Notes under the pieces: generated by a model | Told to the model about the DNA's origin: nothing | What the model saw: only the letters and a program-made list of their open reading frames with translations | Databases searched by the model: none | Source: Haloarcula rubra | Lineage (GTDB): Archaea; Halobacteriota; Halobacteria; Halobacteriales; Haloarculaceae | NCBI RefSeq assembly: GCF_019599465.1 | Contig: NZ_RKLR01000003.1 | Location: forward strand, 248,001 to 312,000 | Length of the DNA: 64,000 bases | Direction: 5' to 3' | Shown here: in pieces, positions 41,762 to 49,944 of the stretch | How positions within the stretch are numbered: the first letter of the stretch is position 1 | Layout of the letters: the number at the start of each line of letters is the position of its first letter | Translations under genes and position numbers: made by a program

Positions 41762-41970
41762 TCCCCGTCGAAGAGGCCGAGGTCACGCCCGACCCGGTCG
41801 ACCAGTTGGTCGAGAACCTCCGGGTCGACCTCCGCGACGGGGTCGCCGTCGTGGAGTTGCTCGTTGTGGCGGTCGACGGCCGACTCGACGTCCTCGAACG
41901 GGACCCGCGTTCGGGTGTCACAGGCCGTACAGACGACCGGAATCTCCGGCAGTTCGTCGTCCTCTGTCAT
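41758..41970 (-). CDS. Small protein with a single CxxC, unknown function
   Basis: A 70-residue acidic protein: EIPVVCTACDTRTRVPFEDV carries one CxxC, and the rest is helical (EVDPEVLDQLVDRVGRDLGL). One CxxC and one His are not enough for a full zinc site unless it dimerises. It is coupled by ATGA to the acetyltransferase and so may bind or supply its target. Confidence 0.65.
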   Translation of the reverse strand: MTEDDELPEIPVVCTACDTRTRVPFEDVESAVDRHNEQLHDGDPVAEVDPEVLDQLVDRVGRDLGLFDGE

Positions 41971-42038
41971 CGACTGCCGGTTTGCACTGGGGGTGGAAAT
42001 ATCGTCTGGTCGCCGCCGAAACCGGAAGCGGCTTGCCG

Positions 42039-42287
42039 ATGCTCTCGGAAACTCAGACCGTGCCAGCAGTCGAACAGACCGACCCGGACGGCGTCGACTT
42101 CGGATGGGTGATGCAGATTACGTTCGTGACGACCATCCTCGTCGGGTCGCCCCTCGTCGTCCTCGCGTCGTTCGGGACGACGCTGCCGACGTGGACGAGT
42201 CGGGCCCTCTTCGCTGTTCGCGTCGGTGCAGTCGTGTGGTTCCTGACCGCTGTCGGCGTCTATCTCTACGCCCGGTATCGGCGCTGA
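42039..42287 (+). CDS. Small two-helix membrane protein (DUF5822-like)
   Basis: An 82-residue protein with a polar N-terminus (TDPDGVDFGWVMQITF) and two hydrophobic segments, TTILVGSPLVVLASFG and VRVGAVVWFLTAVGVYLY. A conserved haloarchaeal membrane family without a known function. The last 22 bases overlap the convergent HAD gene. Confidence 0.72.
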   Translation: MLSETQTVPAVEQTDPDGVDFGWVMQITFVTTILVGSPLVVLASFGTTLPTWTSRALFAVRVGAVVWFLTAVGVYLYARYRR

Positions 42288-42808
42288 TCGAACTCGCTCG
42301 CCCACTCGAAGGCGGTCCCGGCACGGCGGGCGGTCTCCGCGTCTCGCTCCGAGTCGCCGACGAACACGGTCGATTCGCGGTCTGCGTCTAGGTCGTCGAC
42401 GACCCGCAACAGGCCCTCCGGGTCGGGTTTCGACGACCCGACCGAGTCGCGGCCGACGACCGGGCCGATAGACGACGTGAGGTCGTGGGTGTCGAGCGCC
42501 AGTCGACACGCCTCCTCCGCGTTCAGCGAACAGACGCCGACCGGCACGTCGTGGGGTAACCCGTCGGCGAGCGTGAGCCGGTCGGAGTTCCGTGCTCCGT
42601 CACGCTCGTAGTCGGTTATCGTCGCCTCGACGGCGTCTCTGTGGCCGGTCTCGTCGGACAGTTCCAGCATCCCCCAGAGACCGGCAGTCCCCGGGTCCAC
42701 GTCGCGCGCTCGGAGGACGTTCGCGACGTCGCTCGCGACGGCGCCCCAGTCGACAGCCAACCGCACGAGCGTCCCGTCCAAGTCGTAGACGACAGCGTCG
42801 TAGGTCAC
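42266..42808 (-). CDS. HAD superfamily hydrolase, phosphoglycolate-phosphatase-like
   Basis: A 180-residue HAD phosphatase. Motif I DLDGTL is at about residues 9-14, motif II is probably CSLN in VGVCSLNAEE, the lysine of motif III lies in SKPDPEGLLRVV, and motif IV is VGDSERDAETARRAG. The small cap is helical. Substrate unknown; phosphoglycolate or a sugar phosphate is usual for this branch. Confidence 0.87.
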   Translation of the reverse strand: MTYDAVVYDLDGTLVRLAVDWGAVASDVANVLRARDVDPGTAGLWGMLELSDETGHRDAVEATITDYERDGARNSDRLTLADGLPHDVPVGVCSLNAEEACRLALDTHDLTSSIGPVVGRDSVGSSKPDPEGLLRVVDDLDADRESTVFVGDSERDAETARRAGTAFEWASEFDQRRYRA

Positions 42809-42848
42809 GGGGGACCGTACGCCAGCGGGGCTGAAGGGTGTGTCGCCC

Positions 42849-43982
42849 TCAGAGACCGTCCAGCAGCGACCGCGCGACGACGTTCTTCTGAATCTCGCTG
42901 GTCCCCTCGTAGATGGTCGTCACCTTCGCGTCGCGGTAGAGTCGTTCGACGGGGAAGTCGGTCGTGTAGCCGTAGCCGCCGTGAATCTGGACCGCCTCGT
43001 TGGCGACGTCAACGGCCCCCTCGCTCGCGAAGTACTTCGCCATACTCGCGGCTTGCCGGGCGTCATCGCCGCGGTCCATCCGACTCGCCGCGTCCCACGT
43101 GAGTAGCCGTCCGGCCTGTACCGTGGTCGCCATGTCCGCGAGTTTGTGGCGAATCGTCTGGAACTCGCTTATCGGCTGGTCGAACTGCTCGCGGTCCTGT
43201 GCGTACGCCATAGCCTCGTCGAGCGCCGACTGTGCCAGTCCGACGGCCTGTGCGGCGATGGCGACGCGGCCCCCGTTCAGGATCGACAGCGCGGCGGCCA
43301 GTCCCTCGCCTTCCTCGGTGAGTCGATAGCGGTCGGGAATCCGGACGCCGTCGAAGGTGAGCGACGTGGTATCGCTGGCCCGCAGACCGAGTTTGTCCTC
43401 CTTCTCGCCGACGGCGAGTCCGTCCGTGTCTTTGGGGACCAGAAACTGCGTGACAGAGTCCGGGTCCTCGCGGTCCGTCTTCGCGAACACGACCACCACG
43501 CCCGAGCGCTCGCCGTTCGTTATCCACTGTTTCTCCCCGTCTATGACGTACTCGTCCCCGTCCCGGCGCGCGACGGTGTTCATGCCCCGCGGGTTCGACC
43601 CCGCCTGTGGTTCCGAGAGCGCGAACGCGCCGACCGGCCGGCCGTCGACCATCTCCGGGAGCCACTCCTCACAGACGGACTCGTCGCCGAACTCGGCGAT
43701 ACAGGAGGTGGCCAGACAGTGGACCGACAGCGCCGTGGCGACGGCCAGCGACCCGTAGGCCAGTTCCTCGTTGACGAGGGCGTAGGTCCGCCGGTCGGCG
43801 TCGAAGCCGCCGTACTCGGCCGGCGTCGTCAATCCGGTGAGGTCGACGTCGGCGAGGCGGTCCCAGACGTCTTCGGGGAACTCTTCAGTCTCGTCGGCCT
43901 CGCTCGCGGTCGGACGGACCTGTTCGGTGGCGAACTCCCTGACGGTCGCTCTGATGGCCTCCTGTTCCGGCGAGAGCTCCAT
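42849..43982 (-). CDS. Acyl-CoA dehydrogenase
   Basis: A 377-residue FAD enzyme for the first step of beta-oxidation or of branched-chain acid breakdown. [37 protein letters not shown]-like [20 protein letters not shown] and the catalytic-base region [10 protein letters not shown] are present. The start codon at 43982 lies inside a 17-base inverted repeat, pointing to direct repression of a leaderless transcript. A second enzyme of this family is at 53699-54856. Confidence 0.92.
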   Translation of the reverse strand: MELSPEQEAIRATVREFATEQVRPTASEADETEEFPEDVWDRLADVDLTGLTTPAEYGGFDADRRTYALVNEELAYGSLAVATALSVHCLATSCIAEFGDESVCEEWLPEMVDGRPVGAFALSEPQAGSNPRGMNTVARRDGDEYVIDGEKQWITNGERSGVVVVFAKTDREDPDSVTQFLVPKDTDGLAVGEKEDKLGLRASDTTSLTFDGVRIPDRYRLTEEGEGLAAALSILNGGRVAIAAQAVGLAQSALDEAMAYAQDREQFDQPISEFQTIRHKLADMATTVQAGRLLTWDAASRMDRGDDARQAASMAKYFASEGAVDVANEAVQIHGGYGYTTDFPVERLYRDAKVTTIYEGTSEIQKNVVARSLLDGL

Positions 43983-43995
43983 ACCGTCGGTATGG
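43979..43995. promoter_or_regulatory. 17-base inverted repeat over the acyl-CoA dehydrogenase start codon
   Basis: CCATACC-GTC-GGTATGG is a perfect 7+7 inverted repeat with a 3-base spacer, and the ATG (minus strand, 43980-43982) is part of it. A fatty-acid-responsive repressor bound here would cover both transcription and translation start. The regulator is not known. Confidence 0.6.
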
Positions 43996-44036
43996 ATGGC
44001 ACTACCAAAGGTCTGCTGACGCGAAAAGCGACCGAC

Positions 44037-44543
44037 TCAGCGTTCGTCGACGAGGTCGACGTCGAGGAACTCTTCGAGGACCGCGATCGTCGACCCGCCG
44101 ACGTTGGCCTGCGTCGCACGGCCCTGTTCGACGGCCAGCACGTCGCTCTCGTCGATGTCGAGTTCGTCGGCGAGTTCGCTCGTCTGGAGCCCCCGCTCCT
44201 GCCGGGCCTCTGTCACCGTACTCCCGTAGTCGCTGACGAGGTAGGGCAGTTGGTCGCTGTCGTAATCGGCGCCCTCCTCCCAGTGTGACGCGTCGGGTTT
44301 CTGCGAGTCCTGTAACTTCGCGGTGTTCTGGGCCGCGCGCTTTCGCCGGTCGACCTCGTCGCGCGAGTCCCCGCTCGAAGACGTCGTCCGGTCGTTCTCG
44401 CCGTGGTTCTTCGCGCAGTCGGAACAGACCTGGAGGGTCGCGCCCGCGACGTTGGCGGTCTGCAAGTCGCCACCGTCGGCACCGCAGAGTTCGCAGCTCC
44501 CGCCGGCGCTGGCGCCTCCGTCGCCGGTCGAGTATTTGGCCAT
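44037..44543 (-). CDS. MBF1-like multiprotein bridging factor
   Basis: A 168-residue transcription coactivator-type protein. An N-terminal zinc ribbon (CELCGADG with CSDCAKNH, residues 17-45) is followed by a charged linker and a C-terminal cro/HTH domain (VTEARQERGLQTSELADELD, ESDVLAVEQGR). Archaeal MBF1 homologues combine these two parts and bridge TATA-binding protein with regulators. The start MAKYSTGDGG at 44543 was chosen; an upstream in-frame ATG would add a Cys/Arg-rich stretch. Confidence 0.87.
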   Translation of the reverse strand: MAKYSTGDGGASAGGSCELCGADGGDLQTANVAGATLQVCSDCAKNHGENDRTTSSSGDSRDEVDRRKRAAQNTAKLQDSQKPDASHWEEGADYDSDQLPYLVSDYGSTVTEARQERGLQTSELADELDIDESDVLAVEQGRATQANVGGSTIAVLEEFLDVDLVDER

Positions 44544-44675
44544 GCCCCCGGTAGCGGTTTCGTCGTATTTGAAACGTCCGGTTCCGTCGAATGGCACACT
44601 GTCCCGCGGCCCGTCGCAAACGAAAGCCCTTTTATTGGACCGCGGGATACGATTGATTGCAGTAAGACAGTGCGA

Positions 44676-44760
<85 letters not shown>

Positions 44761-44767
44761 TCGCAAG

Positions 44768-44949
44768 CGAGGGCCGAGCCCTCGATATCACGGCGGCGTC
44801 GCCGCCGAGGACGATGCAGGTGCACTCCCTTGGGACTGCACCCACGCACATTCCTTCCGACGCGACATTCCGTAGCGACTGCTCCGGCCCGGGTCCGACG
44901 GGGATTCCCCTGAACCGGCACCAGTCGCCAGCCGTCGTCTCGGTGCCGG
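44768..44949 (+). other. Four successive perfect or near-perfect hairpins after tRNA-Leu
   Basis: The gap between tRNA-Leu and the cupin gene (44761-45308) has no protein gene. Its first part folds repeatedly: CGAGGGC/GCCCTCG (44768-44784), CGGCGGC/GCCGCCG (44791-44807), GGTGCA/TGCACC with an inner TCCC/GGGA (44819-44842), and CCGGCACC/GGTGCCGG (44915-44949). A T-arm-like TTCGAGTCCCGC follows near 44964. These could be tRNA terminator/processing structures or a non-coding RNA. The interval 45118-45308 shows only the promoter of the tRNA-like gene. Confidence 0.45.
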
Positions 44950-45014
44950 CGCTACGACTCGCGTGTTCGAGTCCCGCGGACGCCACGTACGACTACCGGC
45001 CGATGAGGACAGAG

Positions 45015-45117
45015 TGGAAGGGGCGGGATTCGAACCACGCGGAGCCCTGCATGGGAAACTGCCAGGCCGAATTCTGGCACGTTGGCTGGCAGCGCTCTAC
45101 CACTGAGCCACCCTTCC
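45015..45117 (-). tRNA. Atypical tRNA gene, 103 bases, isotype unresolved
   Basis: On the minus strand, GGAAGGG (from 45117) pairs with CCCTTCC before discriminator A at 45015. A perfect D-arm GCTC-AGTGGTA-GAGC follows the acceptor. The T-loop TTCGAAT is present, but its stem only pairs as GCG-GG/CCCGC if a T is bulged. Between the arms, CTGCC and GGCAG bracket 24 bases and are followed by TTTCCCATGCAGGGCTCC, longer than a normal loop plus variable region, so an intron or a long variable arm is likely. A TATA-like site (AAATAT, 45147-45152) lies 30 bases upstream, arguing that it is expressed. No anticodon with U33 can be fixed. Confidence 0.55.
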
Positions 45118-45308
45118 GGACGGGGAAACGTTGGTTCCCTACCCCCAAATATGTGACGGGAGTGGCACTCACTCGCCGGAAACGGACTCGGGCGTCCGAG
45201 GCCGCGGGCGCGCGAGTCCGACCGACGACGCCCTCTGGACCGTCTCGCTGTCACGTCCTTGAGCATGCCGGCCGTGCTTATTCAAGCGAGCGCCACGAAC
45301 CGTGTCGC

Positions 45309-45629
45309 GTGAGTTACACCAAAGTCGACTACACCGACACTGAACCGGTCGCCGACGCGATGCACTTCCTACGGGACCCGCTGGAGTGTGAGCAAGTGGG
45401 CGTCACCGTCGTCGACTGCGACCCCGGGTGGACGGGCAAGCCCCACAACCACGCCGACCAGGACCACGAAGAAGTGTACGTGCTCGTCGAGGGCGAGGCC
45501 ACCGTGACCGTCGACGGCGAAGACGTGTCGATGACGGCCGGCGACGCGCTCAGAATCGACCCCGATTCGGAACGGCAGATACAGAACGGTGAGCGTCAGA
45601 GCCAGTTCGTCCTCGTCGGAGCGCCGTAA
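45309..45629 (+). CDS. Small cupin domain protein (GTG start)
   Basis: A 106-residue single cupin. Motif 1 KPHNHADQDHEEVYVLVEGE supplies metal-binding His, His and Glu, and motif 2 follows ALRIDPDSERQ without its usual His. It is expected in the cytoplasm as a metal-bound barrel, enzymatic or sugar-binding. The start is GTG at 45309 because the frame upstream runs through the tRNA-like gene. No operon partner. Confidence 0.8.
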   Translation: MSYTKVDYTDTEPVADAMHFLRDPLECEQVGVTVVDCDPGWTGKPHNHADQDHEEVYVLVEGEATVTVDGEDVSMTAGDALRIDPDSERQIQNGERQSQFVLVGAP

Positions 45630-45712
45630 CGAGAGGCCACCGGTCATCGGGATCCCTCCGGTGACTCCCCGTCCCCCGCAACGGTTTTGTGACAACGACC
45701 TGTAACTTCGCC

Positions 45713-46240
45713 ATGGCCTTCAGACGACAGGTGCTGGCAGGTCTGGGAATCGCGGTGGTCGGCGTCGTCGGTGGCTGTTCAGGCGTAGCCGGGACATCCG
45801 GGACCGTCGCGCGAAAGCAGATTACCGTCGAGGTACCCCAGTCCACCGGTGACCCCGTCGACGTTCGGCTCGCACACGTGAGTTTCGAGACCGAGCGACG
45901 ACTCGTCACGGGGTCGTACGCAGACGTTGCCGCTTCGGTCGTCGATGGCCCGGAGCTCTCGGTTTCCGACGACGTTCACGAGCGCCTCTCGGACCGGTTC
46001 TCGACGGTCACGTACAGCACCAACGTCGTACCCGAAGACGGCGCGACTCCGGCGAACGGTCTCGTCTCCCGAGCGGCGTTCAACAGGCTGTCCATCGGAG
46101 GGTCTGGGACGGTCGAGCGAGACGGTGGCGACGGCGATACCGGCAGGCTTCGAGTCCTGGAGGCGACGCCACCCGAGCGTGAGCCCGTCGAGGTGACCGT
46201 CGACTCGTACGATTTCGAGACGCGTGTCGACGACCGCTAA
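45713..46240 (+). CDS. Tat-type lipoprotein of unknown function
   Basis: A 175-residue protein with signal MAFRRQVLAGLGIAVVGVVG ending in lipobox GGC (Cys22), so it is probably a membrane-anchored surface lipoprotein exported by Tat. The mature part is rich in Thr, Val and Asp (ITVEVPQSTGDPVDVRLAHV, EVTVDSYDFETRV) and looks like a beta-sandwich. It has no Cys after the lipobox. No family recognised. The start 24 bases upstream is less likely because it would break the signal layout. Confidence 0.65.
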   Translation: MAFRRQVLAGLGIAVVGVVGGCSGVAGTSGTVARKQITVEVPQSTGDPVDVRLAHVSFETERRLVTGSYADVAASVVDGPELSVSDDVHERLSDRFSTVTYSTNVVPEDGATPANGLVSRAAFNRLSIGGSGTVERDGGDGDTGRLRVLEATPPEREPVEVTVDSYDFETRVDDR

Positions 46241-46314
46241 CTCTGCGGGTCAGGTATCTGCGTCGGCAGTCGTCGGAAAATCCCGCGAACCGTCCGCCGG
46301 CGAAACAGAAGTGG

Positions 46315-48141
46315 TCAGTAACTGCGTTCTTTCGGTTCGTACGTCTCCTCGTCGCCCTCTAGGATGACCGGCTTGTAGTACAGTTCCGGGGTGCCGTCGT
46401 TCCACGCGAGCATCGTGTGCTTGATCCACTCGTCGTCCTTGCGCTCCTGGTGCTCCGCGCGCCAGTGGGCGCCGCGGAACTCCTCGCGGGCCAGCGCACC
46501 GAGCGTGATGGCTTCGGCCACGTCGAGGATGTTGCGCGTCTCGATGGTGTGGATGAGGTCCGTGTTGTACGTGCGCGACGGGTCCGAGACGGCGACGTCC
46601 TCGTACGCCTCGCGTGCCCGTCGGAGGTCGCGGAGTGCCGTCTTCAGGCCCTCCTCCTCGCGGAAGACGTTGACGTTCTGGGTCATCGTCTCCTGCACGT
46701 CGGCACGCACTTCGGCGTGGTTGACGCCGTCCTCTTCCAGCAGCGTCTCGACGCGGTCGCGCTCTCGCTCCACTGCGTTCTCGATGACGCCGGTCGGTTC
46801 GATGGCCGCCCCGTCGGCGGCGACGTCCTCGCTCCCGGTGTCGACGGCCCCGGGTGCGACCGGTGGCTGGACGTCCCCGTCTTCGCTCTTGGCGGAGGGG
46901 CCCGTCTCTATCTCGGCGGTCTTCATGTCCTTGCCGGCGGCGTGGTAGCCGGCGCGGGCGCCGAAGACGAGCAGTTCGGGGAGCGCGTTCCCGCCGAGGC
47001 GGTTGGCGCCGTGCAGCGAGACACACGCGGTCTCGCCGGCGGCGTACAGCCCCTCGATACACGTCTCGCCGTTCTCGTCCGTCTCGACGCCGCCCATCGC
47101 GTAGTGCTGGCCGGGCTTGACCGGCATCGGCTCGTCGAGGCCGTCGACGCCCTCGAAGTCCTCCGCGAGGTGGAGGATGTTCTCCAGCCGGTCGAGGATG
47201 CGCTCCTCGCCGAGGTGGCGCATGTCGAGGTCGACGTACTCGTCCTCGATACCGCGGCCCTCGTTGACCTCCGTGAGTTCGGCCCGCGAGACGACGTCAC
47301 GCGAGGCGAGTTCGCCGTCGTTGTTCGCGTAGCCGTACTCGAACATGAACCGCTCCTCGTCGTCGTTGTAGAGGATGCCGCCCTCGCCGCGGACCCCCTC
47401 GGAGATGAGCACGCCCGTCGACGGGAGCGTCGTCGGGTGGAACTGGATCATCTCCATGTCCTCCATCGGGACCCCGGCCCGGTAGGCCATCGCACAGCCG
47501 TCGCCGGTGTTGGCGACGGCGTTGGTGGTGTGGTCGAAGGCCTGTCCGAGACCGCCGGTCGCGAGGACGACGCCGCCCGTGGCGCGGAACCCCTCTATCT
47601 TCCCGGACTTGATGTCGTAGGCGACACAGCCGTGACACTTCCGGTCTTCGGGGTCGTCGTGGTCGGTCACCGCGAGGTTGGTGACGTACCACTCGTCGTA
47701 CACCTCGATGCCGCGCTTGACCGCCTGCTCGTACATCGTGTGCAGGAGGTGGTGGCCAGTCTCGGCGCCAGCGTAGGTGGTCCGGGGGAACGACATCCCG
47801 CCGAACGGGCGCTGGGAGACGCGGCCGTCGTCCTCGCGGGAGAACGGCATCCCCCAGTGTTCCAGTTGGATGACCTCTTCGGGCGCCGTCTTGGCGAACG
47901 TGTCGATGGCCGGCGCGTCTCCGAGGTAGTCGGAGCCTTTCATCGTGTCGTAGGCGTGCAGGTCCCAGGAGTCGCCGTCCCGGAGCGAGGCGTTGATGCC
48001 TCCCTCTGCCGCGCCCGTGTGACTGCGGACAGGGTGGAGCTTCGTGACGAGGGCGACGTCTGCACCCTCTTCGTCCGCTGCGATAGCCGCTCGGAGGCCG
48101 GCGCCACCCGCGCCGACCACGATAACGTCGTGTTCGTACAT
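46315..48141 (-). CDS. sdhA: Succinate dehydrogenase flavoprotein subunit
   Basis: A 608-residue subunit that oxidises succinate to fumarate with covalently bound FAD. The dinucleotide motif VGAGGAGLRAAI is near residue 9, and the FAD-linking His41 is in RSHTGAAEGGIN. HPTTLPSTG and the catalytic region RMEG-like GVRGEGG are present, followed by the C-terminal Arg/His segment HYAMGGVETDENG. An insert near 490-505 (TGSEDVAADGAAIEP) is acidic. Last gene of sdhCDBA, 38 bases after sdhB. Confidence 0.95.
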   Translation of the reverse strand: MYEHDVIVVGAGGAGLRAAIAADEEGADVALVTKLHPVRSHTGAAEGGINASLRDGDSWDLHAYDTMKGSDYLGDAPAIDTFAKTAPEEVIQLEHWGMPFSREDDGRVSQRPFGGMSFPRTTYAGAETGHHLLHTMYEQAVKRGIEVYDEWYVTNLAVTDHDDPEDRKCHGCVAYDIKSGKIEGFRATGGVVLATGGLGQAFDHTTNAVANTGDGCAMAYRAGVPMEDMEMIQFHPTTLPSTGVLISEGVRGEGGILYNDDEERFMFEYGYANNDGELASRDVVSRAELTEVNEGRGIEDEYVDLDMRHLGEERILDRLENILHLAEDFEGVDGLDEPMPVKPGQHYAMGGVETDENGETCIEGLYAAGETACVSLHGANRLGGNALPELLVFGARAGYHAAGKDMKTAEIETGPSAKSEDGDVQPPVAPGAVDTGSEDVAADGAAIEPTGVIENAVERERDRVETLLEEDGVNHAEVRADVQETMTQNVNVFREEEGLKTALRDLRRAREAYEDVAVSDPSRTYNTDLIHTIETRNILDVAEAITLGALAREEFRGAHWRAEHQERKDDEWIKHTMLAWNDGTPELYYKPVILEGDEETYEPKERSY

Positions 48142-48179
48142 AGTGGGAAGTAGTAACGTGTGTCTGGCTTCGCTTAGGA

Positions 48180-49070
48180 CTACCAGAACTTGAGGTTGTT
48201 CTTCACTGCTTCGCGCTTGAGTTCCTGGATGTGCTCGGTCAGGGGGATGTCCTTCGGGCACACCTCGGTACAGGAGAACTGGGTCTGGCACCGCCAGACG
48301 CCGTGTTCCTGTTCGATGATGCGGAGGCGCTCCTGCTTGCGGTTCTCACCCTCGCGTTCGTCCATCGCGAAGCGGTAAGCCTTGTTGATGGCCGCAGGGC
48401 CGAGGTACTCGTTGTCCCCGGCGGCGATGTTACAGGAGGACATACAGGCGCCACACCAGATACACCGCGTCGACATCTTCACCTTCTCGCGGTTCTCTCG
48501 GGTCTGTCGCTGCTCTTCGAGGCTGTCCTCCGGCAGTTCGTCGGCGTCGAAGTACGGCTCGACGGCCTCCATCTGGTCGTAGAAGTGCTCCATGTCCACG
48601 ACGAGGTCTTTCACGACCTCCTGGTGAGGGAGCGGTTCGATGCGGATGGGGTCGTCGAGGTCCGACAACTGGGTCTTACAGCCGAGTCGCTGGCGGCCGT
48701 TGACGAACAGCGCGTCCGACCCACACACCGCCTGCCGGCAGGAGTGCCGGAAGGTCAGCGAGGAGTCGTACCGGTCCCGCGCGTAGATGAGCGCGTCGAG
48801 GACGGTCATCCCCTTGTGGAACGGGACGGTGAAGTCGTCGAACCGGGGTTCCTGCTTGCCCTCGACTTCGGGGTCGTAGCGGAACACCTTCAGTTCGACC
48901 GTCTCCTCGTCGTCCAGCGACGCCTCCTCGGCCTCGCGTTGGACGTCTCGTTCGGCCTGCCGCTGGCGTTTGGCCGCTCGGCGCTGGTCGCCGGGGGATT
49001 CGACGGCCTGTTCGGACTCCGCTTCGTCGGCTTCTGTCTCCGTCTCCTGTTGTTCTATCTGTGTACTCAT
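48180..49070 (-). CDS. sdhB: Succinate dehydrogenase iron-sulfur subunit
   Basis: A 296-residue subunit carrying three iron-sulfur clusters. [2Fe-2S] ligands lie in HSCRQAVCGSDA and LGC; the [4Fe-4S]/[3Fe-4S] region has CIWCGACMSSC and CEVCPKDIPL. The N-terminus (about 55 residues) is an extra Glu-rich and Arg/Gln stretch not found in bacterial SdhB. It starts two bases after the sdhD stop. It passes electrons from SdhA to the membrane anchors. Confidence 0.95.
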   Translation of the reverse strand: MSTQIEQQETETEADEAESEQAVESPGDQRRAAKRQRQAERDVQREAEEASLDDEETVELKVFRYDPEVEGKQEPRFDDFTVPFHKGMTVLDALIYARDRYDSSLTFRHSCRQAVCGSDALFVNGRQRLGCKTQLSDLDDPIRIEPLPHQEVVKDLVVDMEHFYDQMEAVEPYFDADELPEDSLEEQRQTRENREKVKMSTRCIWCGACMSSCNIAAGDNEYLGPAAINKAYRFAMDEREGENRKQERLRIIEQEHGVWRCQTQFSCTEVCPKDIPLTEHIQELKREAVKNNLKFW

Positions 49071-49072
49071 GG

Positions 49073-49438
49073 TTAGATCAGCCCGTTCATCGCGAGTGCC
49101 ACTCGGGTGCCCTGTGCGACGAGTAGCAGTCCCGCGACGACGAGGACGTATTTGACTGCGGTCTTCTGCGAGCCGCTGATACCCTGATTGACGAGGGCGT
49201 TGTAGACGCCGTTGACGCCGTGGAACGTCGCCGTCACGAGGAAGAGCCACATCGTCGCGAAGTAGCTCCACTGCCCCATGCGGGCCTGCGTCCCGGCGAA
49301 CGTGATGTCGGCGGCGTGGTTGACGAAGTGCAGCAGCATGAAGTGGAACGCGAGGACGCCGATGAGGAACACGGCCGTCAGCCGCTGGAACAGCCAGCGG
49401 CGGCCGCCCCGCTCGAAGGAGGAGTAGTGTTCGGCCAT
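49073..49438 (-). CDS. sdhD: Succinate dehydrogenase membrane anchor, SdhD
   Basis: A 121-residue membrane subunit with three predicted helices (LTAVFLIGVLAFHFMLLHFV, WSYFATMWLFLVTATFHGVN, YVLVVAGLLLVAQGTRVALA). His in HFMLLHFVNH and FHGVNG can serve as haem ligands. Its ATG shares one base with the sdhC stop, and sdhB follows two bases after its own stop. Confidence 0.88.
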   Translation of the reverse strand: MAEHYSSFERGGRRWLFQRLTAVFLIGVLAFHFMLLHFVNHAADITFAGTQARMGQWSYFATMWLFLVTATFHGVNGVYNALVNQGISGSQKTAVKYVLVVAGLLLVAQGTRVALAMNGLI

Positions 49439-49833
49439 TACGCGAGCGGCCCCCCGAGGAACGTCGGAATGCTTGCGACGACGATAGCGCCCGTCAGGAC
49501 GAGCGACGCGTAGAAGCTCTTGTCCTGCGCTTCGAGGCCCACGCCGAGGTCGACCATCAGCAGTCGGATGCCGTTGAGGATGTGGAACACGGCGACGGCG
49601 AGCAGGCCGACTTCGAGGAAGCGAACCACGAGCAGGGCTTCGAGTCCCTGCAGTGTGTTCGTATAGAGTTCGGCGCCACCGAGAGAGGTACTGAGGACGG
49701 CGATGTGGGTGAACAGATACCCCACGAGCACCCAGCCGGTGAACTTGTGGAATATCCAGGCCCACATCCCGGCCGAGAACTCCCGCCACCGTCCGAAGTC
49801 CTCGACGGTGCCACGGTTGTAAGACTGGCTCAT
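49438..49833 (-). CDS. sdhC: Succinate dehydrogenase cytochrome b subunit, SdhC
   Basis: A 131-residue membrane subunit. [20 protein letters not shown] and [18 protein letters not shown] carry the His expected to bind haem and contact quinone. Three helices are visible. It is first in the sdhCDBA operon; its promoter region contains the GTAGT-T-ACTAC repeat 30-40 bases upstream. Confidence 0.9.
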   Translation of the reverse strand: MSQSYNRGTVEDFGRWREFSAGMWAWIFHKFTGWVLVGYLFTHIAVLSTSLGGAELYTNTLQGLEALLVVRFLEVGLLAVAVFHILNGIRLLMVDLGVGLEAQDKSFYASLVLTGAIVVASIPTFLGGPLA

Positions 49834-49860
49834 ACACTCGGGGGTTAGTCCGGGAACAGA

Positions 49861-49873
49861 TAGTAGTTACTAC
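49861..49873. promoter_or_regulatory. Inverted repeat in the sdh promoter
   Basis: TAGTA-GT-TACTA (49861-49872), also readable as GTAGT-T-ACTAC (49863-49873), lies 28-40 bases before the sdhC start at 49833. It overlaps where a TATA element would sit on the minus strand, so it could be an operator. Confidence 0.4.
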
Positions 49874-49944
49874 AACGTGCGCGTATCGCCGCAACTGTCG
49901 AATATCTTCGCCATCGAACTAGTCGATTGAGGTGCAGTAGCGGG

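Noticed and set aside
45638-45663. CACCGG/CCGGTG inverted repeat between the cupin and lipoprotein genes
   Set aside because: Six-base stem with a 14-base loop in GC-rich DNA is weak; no T-tract and no conserved placement.
46417-48153. 578-codon plus-strand frame opposite sdhA
   Set aside because: sdhA is certain by FAD-binding and operon context, and the antisense product has no family features.
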